A stretch of DNA of 64,000 bases from Endomychus coccineus (GCA_958510875.1 OY294067.1:252417736-252481735); one strand, 5' to 3'; numbered from the stretch's first letter, positions 33,600-46,148 are shown. The notes: generated from the letters alone by a model not told the origin. A program made the numbers and translations.

Positions 33600-33900
33600 C
33601 TGCTTCGTTGCCTCGCTACGTTAGTTCAATGGCAGAAATCTAGTAGAACTTTTTTGTTAGCCATATCGTCTCAAAAATACTTTCACAGAACTCCCTCCAA
33701 AATGCCCTCTTTGCCTCTCTGATTTGATTGTTGTAGTCGGTTAACGCAGATTTGTTTTGTACCTAGTCGTCTGAAGCTTTGGTTCGATTAAGGGCGCACC
33801 GAACATAATTTCTTCTATTGTCCTTCTTTGTTTTCGTAATGGGATAAGTGTCCTACTGTGCCATTTACTTGATGACAAACTAAGTCAACTTCTTTAACTC
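33600..33900 (-). mobile_element. Non-LTR retrotransposon linker-region remnant
   Basis: The minus strand reads RRNYVRCALNRTKASDD, then SALTDYNNQIREAKRAFWRE and FCESIFE. The pattern of an NRxK block followed by YxxxIRxAKRxxWRxFCESI is typical of the segment between the endonuclease and reverse transcriptase of jockey/R1-type elements. Stops are present and no RT block follows in readable form. Confidence 0.55.
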
Positions 33901-34089
33901 TCTGTACATATCAGTACGTTTGTGGCATTGATCGATCTGGACTTATCATAGTTTGTTTGTGACAGTCAGAGGAATATTTTTTTATGGAACATACTGGATC
34001 GCAATTGCTCTTCTATTCCAGACCATTCTTTGTTGGATTTAATTCAGCCTTTTGAGACATTCCGACGAGCCTCCCGAATGATCCAGTGA

Positions 34090-37085
34090 GAGATGAAGAA
34101 TGCGCCTTGGCTCTTATTGGTGATGTACGAGCACTGAGATAAGTTATTAAGTTGTCTCATTTGTTACTTCTAGATAGCCGAATAGTTGATGTTGGGGTAA
34201 AGGTAATGATTCACTTATCAAAACAGATGGTTTCACTTAAACGTTCCGGTGACTAATGATATCACTATCATCAAGAACAATGAATGAGAAAATTTTGTGG
34301 TCTAATTGATGAATGCCCTACCGGAATAATTCATATCAATCACCGTGAATGAAATGCCTATTCTTCGTTTATGAGATGTTGTTTAATTTATCATCTGGAA
34401 CTTTCACACCTATTTACCAGCATTGTGAGAAAAAATTATTTAGAATCAGACACAATCTGATGATTCACTTCGCTTGACATTTATTATTGAAATGTATTTC
34501 TTTCAGAATGCTCCGCACTGTGAGTCACACCTGACGGTTATCTTGGATATTCAATCCTCATTAATGGTCAATTCAACAACTCTTTTCACTTTCCATAATT
34601 ATCACTCATTCGAGAAACGTCACAAATTGAGTTCTGTAGGAGGTTATATCAATCAAAAGTCGGCAATAGTACATTGTGTATCTAGTAGAAAAAGCAATAC
34701 ATTCCCGGATGATAAGCATTGAAGTCTGGGAATGTGTTTTTACTACGAGGTACACATACTATGTTTTCTGAAATCGCAATCAACATTATCATAAATTAAG
34801 GAATTTTTAGAAATGCATAACAATTTTTGATTACCATCTTATTGCCTATGAAATCGTTCCCTTGACAATCACTGTTTGTTCATTGTTGTGACAAGAGTCA
34901 GAGATTTACTACTTATTCCGGTTTGATATCTACTTATCGCTAAAAAATATTTGAAAATATTTAAAACACTTATACTATTGGTATTATTGCCGAAGAATAA
35001 AACAGCAATAACGTCGCTTACTATTCAAGTAACATATCAGATAAATTTAGAGGGGGAAGTGACAAAGAGAATGACTTTTCAGATAGAGTTCAGCCTATTT
35101 TCAATAATTGTATAAACTGCAACATAACTATAAATATACAAAAACAGTTATAATAAACGTTCCATAAGTGTAATAATATATTCAATAAATGTTATTAATG
35201 TGAGTTGGTGCGTGTATTTATTTACTATCTAAAATGTATATAAAAAACTAGTAGGGACCGATTTTGACGGCCTATGACGGCATAAATTTTCCCAGACCGT
35301 TTTCGGTTCGAGAAAGTTCATTGCTTAGCAATGGACTAAAATACTAGATCAGAGTATTTTGGGGTCTGAAGTTGTTCCGAGAAAGTAGGTATTCTTGAGC
35401 GATTTCAGAAAAACAATTTTCCATTGAAATGTCATCAGTCATTTGAAGTATTAGGCTACTACATGTCAAGAGAATCCTGCGTTTGTTGGAGAAAAATAGG
35501 TGACTGACTAGAAGACTTTCTCAAATGTGTCGCAAGCGCATAACGCGAATATAAAAGTTAAATGTTATGTGGGGATAGTTCCGAAAAAATGATGATTTCA
35601 AGCAATGGTGTCCAAAGCATTATTAGAAAAACTGTATTTCAGCACACATAAATGTGTTTCTTTTGAAATGAGTCAATCCATGTATTCATCCTTCAAAGGG
35701 CAAAAGAAACACGGGTACGTTTAAAAAAAAGTCTTTGTAAATCTTTTATTAATAATAAATAATAAGAAGATGCTCTCAAGAAAATCAAGCAATATTCACC
35801 AGATGAGACACACATGCGAAGCTTTAGGAACGAGATTTGCTGATGGCCGGCGAAAGAAAATGAAGATGAGAATTTTTTTCTCCTCACTGATTCTCCTGGC
35901 TAGTGCTATAATGAAAAATTATGAGACTTTCTTTCATAAATGTTTCACTTCTACCTAATGAATTTATGTGAGATGTTCTAGGTCTTTTTTCAACGTCATC
36001 GCTTGGTTATTCGAAGAACCCGGTTAGTCTGTGTTAAAAAAAAAATTGTGGCGTACTTCTTATTCACTGAATTTTGTAGAAACTTCTACACTGTGACTTA
36101 TGGCGTTTCTCAAATAGGTGGTAATTACTATTCATCTAATCTCCCTGAAACTGATTATTTCTCTGGTTTCAATCGATTATAAGATTCTAGTGATATTTTG
36201 TGTGTAAAGTAATGTAGATCGATGGAGATGAGTCAACAGAGGATTTGACGTTCATAGTTCATTAGCAGAGCAGGGCATATGGAAATCATTAAGGATATCA
36301 ATCTCTATAGTATCAAAAACAAGAGCAAGAATACACACAACCATCTATAACAAATATCTGCAAATCTGTGAAAGTTCGTTCGGAAGTTCATCCAAACTCG
36401 CACTAAAGTTCTAGCAGATCTATGAAAAACATCCACGTCAACACATTCTTACAATTTAGATCGGTGAACTCATCAATTTTATGAATGACATCAAAAGGAT
36501 AGCTTGAGTACTCGTGAGTATGAAATTCTTTCATTTCAGTTTCAATGCATCAGTTCCTTATTTTGTAAATGCCTTTGATGTTCAAGACGTGGATACCAAC
36601 TTTGAAGTCAACCTATCCATGGCTAAGGAATGGCTACAGAGATTTCTACCTATTTATTTTCATTGAAACTAGCCTCACATCGTCTCTCCACTTTTCCATA
36701 CCATCACTATCTCATAATATGTTTCCCGTTGTGAAACACCCAACGCGTTATTAGATATTCTCCTTCGGTAAAATATTACACGGAACAGCAATCAAAGAAA
36801 TATTTGATAATTTGTAAGCTCATCTGAAAATAACTATCGCTATATTAGGCTAGTCAATATAGAGTCCAATGTTGTCGATTCTTTTTCAAAAAGTTAAGCT
36901 CAATACGATTATGAAGTCTGCCTAAGCTTTGGGCTATCGCTTATATCTGCAGTTCAGTTACAAAATTATAAAAAATGCGTATAAAGCAAAAAATATTTGG
37001 GATAATCGTATGAAATTTTGGATGCGGTAGGTATCAACAAGTTGGTCAAGAATAAAGTTGTTAAAGAATAATAAAGTCTTATTTG
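34090..37085. other. No gene recognised; one hairpin
   Basis: Aside from the hairpin at 34676-34755 there are only short overlapping frames on both strands without family patterns. Confidence 0.35.
34676..34755. other. 80-nt miRNA-precursor-like hairpin
   Basis: 5' arm GTGTATCTAGTAGAAAAA and CATTCCC pair with GGGAATG and TTTTTACTACGAGGTACAC in the 3' arm, with single mismatches, one 3-4 nt bulge and a loop of about 15 nt (TGATAAGCATTGAAG). The length and shape fit an animal pre-miRNA, but I do not recognise either arm as a known miRNA. Confidence 0.35.
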
Positions 37086-37109
37086 CTCCCTTCAATAGAT
37101 TGTCATTAA

Positions 37110-37480
37110 CTAATTAATGGTGCTTATATACAATTTTTTCTCCGAATGTATCTGCACAATTGTTTCGGAAAACACACCACGATATACATTTTGAAAACAG
37201 ATTGCATGTATTCGTATGATTTCACCAGTATCATCTCTTTCTACATGACACAATTTTTCGACAGTGCCATCGGACAATCCATCCCCAACATCTATGTTAT
37301 TAGTTATCATGTATGGTCGGTTAAGAACTAAAATTAACTCGTATGGTAATCCACCCGTATTATCGGTTCTCATTTCATGCAACTTCTGCCTGACAAAATT
37401 TTGTTGTTCAGCATTATGACAACCAACAAAGACATCTTATGCCACACATACTATTGTCTACGGAGTTTAGTATGGAGTTG
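37110..37480 (-). pseudogene. PIF1-like helicase fragment (Helitron-like), copy 1
   Basis: The minus strand reads DVFVGCHNAEQQNFVRQKLH, then GGLPYELILVLNRPYMITNN and IDVGDGLSDGTVEKL with DDTGEIIRI. The blocks GLPYE..L..G.PYMIT.NIDV.DGL.NG.(V/I)G match the C-terminal region of PIF1-type helicases, including those of Helitrons, which unwind DNA during rolling-circle transposition. After IIRI the frame departs from the family and runs on to a stop. Upstream, about 80 bp outside the frame are shared with copy 2 at 58110-58445. The helicase core motifs, Rep domain and hairpin terminus of a Helitron are all missing. Confidence 0.65.
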
Positions 37481-37663
37481 TACTCGTTGTAGCATCCGAA
37501 ATTATAATTTCATTATTTTTAAATGAAAATTGATATAATTAGTTTTTCTTCATTCTTCACAACCGTCAGAATTTCAATCAACAATTATATACATTTTTAT
37601 ATTTAATAATAAAAACGTATAATGGGTGTTTACATTGATGTGAATGAAAGTAATGCTAAACAG

Positions 37664-37729
37664 CATTGGTCCGAATTGAAGATGTCTACGGATGGTGGTA
37701 GAAGAAAACATCGCCAATTCGGACCAATG
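37664..37729. repeat. Hairpin with 15-bp perfect outer stem
   Basis: CATTGGTCCGAATTG pairs perfectly with CAATTCGGACCAATG. After a 2-nt mismatch, GATGT pairs with ACATC. The loop is about 20 nt. The origin is unknown: it may be the core of a small inverted-repeat element or an RNA hairpin. Confidence 0.6.
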
Positions 37730-37799
37730 AACAAATAATGTGAATAGAAACGCAAAATGTAAACATATAAACATTTTGTATTTTCGTATTAGTCATATT

Positions 37800-40100
37800 T
37801 TTTTCGTGGTGCAATTGTTTAAATTTTTGATAAATAAATAAATTAGGTCAATTGTTTATCAGCATGTAGAGACTTCCGAATTCGATAAAAAATGATCTAA
37901 TTGGGCTCAATAGCTATTGCACCTATATACTGTAGGTACACATTTTCTTTTGTTTACTTTCTACAACATTTTGTTAAGTTCATAGTGAACAAATGAAACA
38001 TCTCGACGAACGGATAATGGCTGGATGGCATTTGATAAATTCCTCAAAAACGCATATTTTGGTCTAAGATTTTTCGCGATCATATAAATAGAACCAGAGA
38101 TATCATACCTGATGTGTTTGTAGCCATAAATCCGCCATTTTGGATCTTTTTCCAATAAAACTTAGTTTAATGTGAAGGGTAAGGACGTACTTATTAAGTT
38201 CAAATAAATAATTTCAAATCGCCAAATATTAACAATTGTTTCGCGAAAATAATATGGAGTAATCTATGGCCAAAATGTAGTTCGTGATGTTTTATGGAAC
38301 ATTTAAAAAGCAGACTAATAGGAAGCAATCAGTTATAAAAGTTTTGGTTTTATATTCATTTCTTGATAATTTTGCAAGCTAAAACGCAGACATAAACAAT
38401 AGCACAGACTTTAGACGAGTTTTAACTTCACCATTATTTTCATCACCACTTTTTGCATAATAATGGAACACAGAATCACATTAGCCTCAAAAAAACTATT
38501 TTGAAAGCTATACTGGCTTATATAGGTACTTCATACTATTCTGCGAATTTTCAGAATTCACTACTGAATGAAACATAGTCAGACATGAACTAAAGGTAAC
38601 TACTTCTGTATCTGATGCAAATGCAAGGAGTTCAGTGGCGTAACAACGCGATATTTAGCTGTGTTCCAAGTTTTCCGTAACCCCAACTCAGTAATAATAG
38701 AACTTTTTTATAATTCATATGTTTACTATAATTATGCAAAGCAAAATAGTAGAACGTGAAGTGATAGAATACCGTTCGGAATGAAAAATAAGGAGCCTTC
38801 GGAATATAAATAGATAAATTATATTTTTTATTTGATCTGGCATTAGCGAAAGCTCTGCTTCTTCCAGATATGTTAAGATTTGAAGCAATCTCATGTTCAA
38901 TTGAAATTATTGGTACAGATACAATGGTCCCATTGAATTTCTCAAATAAGTTTTAATTAGTTTGAGTTAAGAAACAGACTGCTCTGCAGTTGCCACTGCA
39001 ATAGAGATTGTTATCATTCCTGCAAAGCTGCTGGAACTTCTTTTGAACGATAAATTCTGTTAACTCTTTGACAGTTAATGCTATAGCTAATGCTTAAAGC
39101 ATTGTGATAGCCATTCTTTACAAAGAGTATCAGAAATAACCTCAGGGAATTGTTATTATTGGACATCAGGTTATGGAAAAACTCGAAATCCAGCAAAAAT
39201 GTTTATATAACCGAATTTAAACTTTGAAAATAATAAGATCCAATGTATTATCGAAGAAATTTATCTTGAACTATTCCCAATTCATTAAAACTTGATTGTG
39301 ATTGTTCACTTCGTCGTTATATCGTTTCGATCTTGTTGATCTTTTCCTCGTAAACTCAGCCCTTCCTTGTGCTGAATCCTCAGCTCCAGTCAATTATATC
39401 AAAGCGCAATTTTTTATTTGTGTCTTTGTACAATAATTTTGAAGCATCTTCGGTGAGCCTTTGGAGCCATTGGGCCGCAATCCTCAGAAAACATGTAACT
39501 TAATGTTACACGATTTTTGGAAGGTATACAGGGAAGAAATTCTCAAATTTTTATTCTTTATTAAGCATGACTCCCACCTTGATTGGTCAGTAACATATGA
39601 AGAACTTTCAACTTAGTTTAGTTTTATATCACTAAAAACGTCGTGTTTATTTTCACAGTTCTGATGTATAAAATAGTAAACAATTAGATCAATGATCCTT
39701 ATAGTTTATGAGTAATTTTTTTTTCATTAATATTATTGTTATCATTCATTATTGTACAACATTATATAATAATTTGCTGAATACTTGTAATTTATAGAGT
39801 TATTCTGCTATTAGGTATTACCACCTGCTGAGTTTCTGAATAAATAAAAAAATAAAAAAGTGAAACAGCTGCCTGGAACTGATGCACGGCTTGTCACTGT
39901 TCGACCAGAGTAGCCTGGAGGAATGCAAATTCATATGAAGGTACACAATATTTTATAGCAATCATATTGAAAAAATATATCTACACATAACGAATATCAA
40001 ACAACAACAAGTATATTGTATAAGTAATATAACTAAAATAAGACATATCCTTAAATATGAACTGTATAACACGTTCTAAGAGATATGTTATATTGTAATT
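37800..40100. other. No gene recognised
   Basis: Short frames only. At 39770-39860 the sequence ends in GAATAAATAAAAAAATAAAA, which resembles the A-rich 3' tail of a non-LTR retrotransposon, but no coding part precedes it. Confidence 0.35.
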
Positions 40101-40110
40101 ATTTTGAATA

Positions 40111-41571
40111 TGTTACTGTGAATGTCCGAAGCGGAGTGTATCTTAAGATACACTGGTTTATGTTAACAACCACCAAGCCAGCTGGTGATTGTTTGTTATT
40201 TATTCTGTTCTTTATGTTTTCGGTCATTCACCAGTGAATGTTATCATACACCACGACGACTTGGTTAATCTTCATTCTCTTCATGATGAGTTAAATTATG
40301 AAAATTTAGCAAAGATATCGGCAAAACAGAAGTTCGGGTCTGATTTAAAATGAACTAACAAATTGTTACAATAAATAAAATCATAGAACTATAATAAATA
40401 AAACAAATAGAATTTGTTTATTAATCAAAATCTTAAATCAGTAATACAAATAGCATTACCTGCCAAGTAAGGTAAACAATAACGTACACTTATTATTAAT
40501 GCTATTTATTGCCCTATTGGCTATAGAATTCAAAAAATATTCATTCGTTACAACGTACCTACTCATAGGTAATTAGGTATTACAGCATTTTTCGCTATAG
40601 GAATTTAAAAAAACTTATTTATTAGTGCATGGCAAACTGTTGTGGCATCAAGTATTACAAATGACCCCACGAGCTTTACAGTTACACTTCTTGGTGTTGC
40701 ATTTTTGTGCACAATTGCAACGCTTATATCCTTGTCCTCCAAATCTTGATTCCAAAGCAACAATTTCACGCATTAATATTTTTGTAGAAGAAGTTTCAGA
40801 TATATTGATAAAATTTTCCTTACAGATGGAAAACTGATTTCTAGTATACATCTGTGATAACGTCCCATGTTTTGTAGCCAATTGATAATAGTCACCATCC
40901 ACATATTTGTAACACGTGTAAGGATATTTCTGGAATCTGTACGACCTCTGTCGACATCAGAAACACGCAACCTTACAGTATCTCCACATTTTGCAGGAGG
41001 AAAATTTGCCCGCGATATTTCAATCATTTTTTTTCCTAGATCCTGAAGTCCAAGTTTCGCTAATTCTATATTTTTTTTAGATTGCCCTTTTCTGTTGCAC
41101 AGTAAACATATTTCGGATTCTGATAAATTCACACAACACGATGAATGAACTGGCTTACTACATGTTGAACACAACCTTGAACCTTGATATATTGTTTCAC
41201 ATACGAAACATTTTCGAACTTCTTCGTCCTCATTTTCTTTTCGAATGTGAGCTGGGCTAAGCGAAGAAGCCGGTGGCCTATTAGCGGTGCGGCGACGGGT
41301 GGTCGGCGTGGAAAAAATAGAGAACAATAGCACTCGTATCTCTCTCCTTCATTTCGAACAAACACTGGCGTGTGTTAACATTCACGTAATAAGTAAATTG
41401 CAGTATCTAAGATACACAAAATTGCCTTGGAGTATGTTAACATTCACCGGTGTATGTCCAACACAATATTGAATATTGAAATAATTTCGGACTTACACCA
41501 TTAATATTGGTGATTGTCGATATACACTGGTGTATCTTAACATTCACTAATATCGGACATTCACAGTAACA
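40111..41571. mobile_element. Ginger-type DNA transposon, internally deleted
   Basis: Well bounded: the left end TGTTACTGTGAATGTCCGA and the right end, inverted, give the same 19 bases. The element is flanked on both sides by AATA (40107-40110 and 41572-41575), a 4-bp target-site duplication. Termini of the form TGTNR with a 4-bp duplication are characteristic of Ginger transposons, cut-and-paste elements whose transposase is related to Gypsy-type integrases. Subterminal copies of a GTGAATGTTAAnATAC-like motif occur near 40232 (plus) and near 41370, 41430 and 41535 (minus), plus a weaker one near 40150. The only gene inside is the C-terminal part of an integrase-type protein (40620-41333 minus), so the element is non-autonomous. 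Confidence 0.85.
40620..41333 (-). pseudogene. C-terminal part of integrase-type (KRBA2-like) transposase
   Basis: A minus-strand protein in two frames. The first (41333 to about 40900) reads RKCFVCETIYQGSRLCSTCS, VHSSCCVNLSESEICLLC (a treble-clef-like cysteine cluster), then KMIEISRANFPPAKCGDTVR and LRVSDVDRGRTDSRNILTRV. A frameshift near 40900 moves to a second frame, 40902-40648: DGDYYQLATKHGTLSQMYTR, NQFSICKENF, and the Cys-rich tail GGQGYKRCNCAQKCNTKKCN with CKARGVICN. A stop then replaces one codon before CHNSLP. This is the C-terminus of the KRAB-A-domain-containing-2-like/Ginger integrase family. The DDE integrase core is missing. The outer termini fit Ginger, so the coding remnant and the boundaries agree. 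Confidence 0.8.
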
Positions 41572-41579
41572 AATACACT

Positions 41580-43100
41580 GAAGGTAAATATTTAACAGTC
41601 GGTTTCCTACATTTTGCGCTGCGAATTCTTTCATTTCATCATCACATTGTAATTCTCAAGGCAGATCACAGTTTATGGAAATAATTGACAACTAGTTCAA
41701 ACTTTCATTAGTGATTATTATTCAACATTTGTTTTCTATATAAGACATCCTAGAGAACGATCGCTATGCCTCGCAGTTGGCGATTGGCATTGGCCATTTT
41801 TTTTTTAATTTTACCGCAATTCAGACATACATTCACCTTTCATCAATACGCTTGAATATACCACTGCAAAAGTGATATAAACCTGACTTATTCTATGTGT
41901 AGAATTTCAAATATAATTCAGAAAAAATGAATTGTTGTTGTTGACAATAACTAGTACTACAGAACTAATACAGATAAGTGTTTGTAAGATGGTAAATGTT
42001 CATTGTAATAGTTTAACTTGTATACAAGTTATACACTTGTATAGATTAAAGAGCAAGTACTAATACTCTAACTTATCGTTCAAATTCCTATCACAGAATT
42101 GAGTCATGATAAAAAGCGTATAATAATACAATATGTATATCAGCATATATGCGAATGTCTAATCAAGAATTTTTCCTTTCTCATACTGGAATAATTACAA
42201 TATTCTGTAATTATATTGTAATAATAAAAATTTACAAATGTAAAAAAAAAATTAAAAAATCTCTTCAATACACTTCAATTTACATTCATGAATTATAGGT
42301 CAAATTATTGTTATTTATTACTATTTTCTCTCTTGTGGATGAGCTACGTTATTTTTATTGCATATTGAAACAGGAACATTCAGCTTGTTCTAATTCGCTC
42401 TAGTTTGTTTTGAAGCTAATCAACATGTTGTTTGTTTTCGAAATATACATAATAATAAACTTATCGAGTATCGATAAATAACCAGTAATAACTTCAACGA
42501 AATTGCATGAAGTCATCCAAAACGTATTTGAGCGTGACTATATAAATAGATGGTCTGTTAAAGGAATATAATACGGAGCTACATTTCCGGTTGAACAATT
42601 AATTAAATTGAATTCAAAATCGTCTGCAAGAAGGCATAAGCATTCCAGGTGATTAGAGGGACTGAGTACAAAATATATGAAGATTTCATAGAGTTGATGT
42701 TTGAGAATATCACCTATCTACGGGAAGTATGCGGTATTCCTCTTGATCACTTCCAATTTGTATCTAGGAATTTTTTCATTTCATCTTTCAATCTATACAT
42801 TTTGGATGATATACTATATATCGTCTGTCCTTGTGAAATATTTCATGGTAACAACAATAACAGAAGCAGATTCTCGTAGTAGTACTGTAGTAAGTGTAGA
42901 TTTTCTAAATCATTTTGAAATTAGAACAAATTGAACACAAAATATTCTTTATTACACGTGACAATGATGCACTCAAGCTCATGAACAATTCTTCTAAGCA
43001 TGAGAAGTTGAGTATCGTGTATCTTCATCTAGTTGAAATTCGATTCGGTTCATATTCTCACATGTATAAGGATTAATTGGCTAAATTAAAAACCCAATCA
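41580..43100. other. No gene recognised
   Basis: Short frames at 42649-42934 overlap each other in two frames and show no family pattern. Confidence 0.35.
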
Positions 43101-43129
43101 ATTTATGCAGTATCCCAACTGTGACTCGG

Positions 43130-43690
43130 AGGACGAGAACATTGCCTCATTTCTTTGAGGAATGCATGAACTAGAAAATGATAAATTGTTAAAATTTGGA
43201 TATTGTTTAAATTTGAGACCACTCGATCCTACAAATTTGGAAATTCAAAATGTTAAAGTTAGCCTTAAAGTATTCAATGAATATGTTATACAGGCTATAC
43301 TCCAATTTTGTTCAAATATAGAGCATTCCAAATGCACAGCTCAGTTTATAAATACTATTTCAACTTAATGGAAAATAATGAACGTAAGAACTCTCCTCCG
43401 AAGGCAACGATAAGGGACATTTTTCAGGAATCTATCGTCAAAGGTAACTCAAAGAATTATTCGAAAATCAAGTTTTCCAGAAATTTATTGAATTGGTTAG
43501 ACAAGTGGAAGTTCAGTTATGTTTCAAATTAATCAACAACTTCGACACATACTGCATGGTGCCACTCAGTTGTTCACGAAATTTCAAAAATAATTTCGTA
43601 TTGCTCCAATGACCTTAAATCAAATTATTTATTGTTAGGAAAATTTTGAAAAGTACCATTAGAAGACATGTTTCTTATATTATTTAAAGC
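43130..43690 (+). pseudogene. P/THAP9-like transposase remnant
   Basis: Plus-strand remnant of a P-superfamily transposase. First frame: LRPLDPTNLEIQNVKVSLKV, FNEYVIQAIL, TAQFINTIST, then a stop and WKIMNV, matching the segment LTPxNIxxQ.VxLALKVFNE..I.AL......TA.FI..I..WW.I.NV. A second frame gives IRDIFQESIVKGNSKNY and LLNWLDKWK (43400-43505), and a third gives TSTHTAWCHS and NYLLLGKF, matching the T.xTx.AL.H and LLGK(F/I)QTD blocks further on. Three frames and several stops in 560 bp show that it is dead. The THAP domain at 17983 belongs to the same superfamily but lies 25 kb away. Confidence 0.6.
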
Positions 43691-43699
43691 AAATGGAGT

Positions 43700-44940
43700 G
43701 AAACATCTGGCAACCCTGTTCAACCAGAAAGTCCTTTTATATGTCCTATAGAATGAATAAAACTTTTATTCTATTATTTTATATTGCAGCATTGTAACTG
43801 TAACGTACGGTTGACCAACTACTACGTAGGTATGGCTTGAGTACTTCTCACGATAATGCCCGTATCAAACAAAATGAACAATTTTCGAATATAGCACTGA
43901 AGGCACTGAAAGTTGAGGGAAGCTGTTATATTTGATTCAATCTCAAAAGTTGAATCTAATCGAAGTACGATATAACATGCTATTTCATTCATGCTGTTTC
44001 ATTCACGCTATTAGGTATCCTTTATAGCATGTACTCCAAAGAAAACTTCATATGATTAGTGACAGTTTAGATGTAAGGCTACATGTTATTATTACTTTCG
44101 AGTCCTTAAATTGAACATTTTTGATTTCCTGGCGCATCCACCATATTGGAACATGGATAGTATTCTACTCTAATAACAGGCCGGAACACTGATAGTCAGC
44201 AGGACTAAACAATACGCAAGCCATTCAATGATCACTTGTATTTATTGTGTTGCGTATTTTGTCAGGTCTGAAAAGTATATTAAATCGATGTCTTCCAGAA
44301 ATATTAACAAGTTAGTGGTTTTGTACGTATGTATCTTTCATCAAAAATCAGATACAGGAATATCCCGAGAACTGGAGGCCATTCTATGGGACCTCGTCCA
44401 CCTATTCTTAGATTACGGAATATTCGATTTGAAGTATCCTTTACTATGTTAGCATTATGCGGCAGTGCCCAATCTTGTTGAAATAACCCCTGTCGATAAT
44501 GTTATCCGGTTGGAGTTGCGAATAAAGGGATATCTCCAATATTTTCGTATACTGTGTTAACATCTGCGTTACATAAGCATATCCGATTATAATCCTTAGG
44601 GTCCCTAAAGATTATATTCGGCTATTCAACACGATACAGTAACTTTAGGTCAGATTCATGTATTAACAGTTGTCTTAGTTTCGTATTTTGATATGAATTC
44701 TCACCAAGTTATGGCTTCAACAATCGAGAATCTCTATTATTCCTATGTGATATCACTGTGTGACGTAACAATTCTCAGTGAGTTAACATTGCCGCTGTCT
44801 CACATATTTTTACAGGATATGATTTTGTTTCAGTGAAAATGAAACACATTTAGATTTTTCATCTGGTGTTAATATTTCGTATTGAACAGATGAATAATTA
44901 TGTCAAAGTGGAGAAGGTAATAGTCAAAGTGCTGTTGTAA
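43700..44940. other. No gene recognised
   Basis: A 74-codon frame at 44228-44452 has no recognised pattern. Nothing else. Confidence 0.35.
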
Positions 44941-44959
44941 TTGATAATATGATCAGCTC

Positions 44960-45610
44960 TGATAAAAGCTGTGATCTATTGATCACACGTGACTTTCCTC
45001 ACTTTTGTTAACAAAATAGTTTTCAAACAGTCCTGCAGGTCAAATGCATAGTTCTATATATGGAGGAGTCAAGTGCCATAAGTACAATGTATAATGCCGG
45101 GCAACCGAGAAGTTTAATTCCCTTCGCGGACCTCTCCCTCTATCTTTGTCGCACGACTCCCCTCTCTACACAATAAAAAGGAATACACCGCTGATCTGTG
45201 TGCACTGATGTTTGTTCAATTTTAAATCGTGTGGTAAGAACAGAGTGAAAAGTGCGAGAAGTATTTTTCGATCGCCGGAATTTCTCAACTTGTCTTCTCT
45301 ATTTATAGAATTTTTTGGTCAAATATAAATGATTGTAGAGACAGAAAATATATTGAGAATGATTTAGAAATCGCTAATGAAATACTCCATGTTACACTGA
45401 AATTTTATCCAAATAGTCTACATAATGTATTTCACAACTCTATGTTTCATATTGACACTGCTGTCAGGTTGACTTTCGCAATTATTCACACTAATAAAAC
45501 CTTCTTTACACTTGTTGTCACATGAACTATCAAAATGTATCACAGAATTAAGTCTAGGAATTCCTGACTTGGATGTTGAAATGAGAATTTCGGACACTTG
45601 TGCAGGTTAA
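44960..45610 (+). repeat. Interspersed repeat family R, copy 2 (interrupted)
   Basis: Matches 10140-10430 in two parts, 44960-45045 and 45317-45560, separated by a 271-bp insertion. Further downstream AATTTCGGACACTTGTGCAGG is shared with 50768-50790. Confidence 0.6.
45046..45316. mobile_element. 271-bp MITE with 8-bp target-site duplication
   Basis: Interrupts the repeat family R copy exactly between two GGTCAAAT octamers (45038-45045 and 45317-45324). The ends are imperfect inverted repeats at identical distance from the octamers: left TTCTATATATGGAGGAGTC, right (inverted) TTCTATAAATAGAGAAGAC, 20 of 28 terminal bases matching. The other copies of the repeat have a single GGTCAAAT at this point, so the insertion is directly demonstrated. 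The 8-bp duplication is usual for hAT and P superfamilies. No coding frame. Confidence 0.8.
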
Positions 45611-45704
45611 ATATATATGTATGATATATATTTATAACCAGAAAAACAGGGCTGCCTTTACGTTTTAAGAAAATATCATAATTCTATTTGAAATGAACTG
45701 TGTT

Positions 45705-45840
45705 TAATTGATCATGTGACTTCCCTCACTTTAGTTAATAAAATAGATTTTCTGCTGGTCAAATGTAGATAATTGTAGAAACATAAAGAATATTGAAAAT
45801 GAATCAGATACTACTGATGAATGGCGATATATTATATTAT
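45705..45840 (+). repeat. Interspersed repeat family R, copy 3
   Basis: Contains GATCATGTGACTTCCCTCA and TGCTGGTCAAATGTAGATAA, the uninterrupted form of the target site that is split in copy 2. Confidence 0.55.
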
Positions 45841-46147
45841 ATTAGTGGAGTAAATCTGGCAAATGGTTGGCGAAAATCTTACGGTGCTTAGCGACCCGGT
45901 GGAAAATGTGTGTTGTGATACCAATAACAACCCTCTGAAACTTCTATTCCCCAAAGTGGGTGCAACCCCTTTTTTTCGGCAAAAAGTTTTTTTTGACATT
46001 TTGAAGGGTAGCTTAGCAAAAAAAAATTAACATCTCCGGTTGTATTGAAAATTAAGAAACCAAAGTAGAACCCTATTATTGTCAATGTCCAAGAAATTTC
46101 CAGTCCAAATTTCAAGTTGATCCAATCTCCCCCCTCCCCGTAATAGA

Positions 46148-46148
46148 A

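Noticed and set aside
35693..35958. Overlapping frames on both strands near 35.8 kb
   Set aside because: No family pattern and no splice or promoter context.
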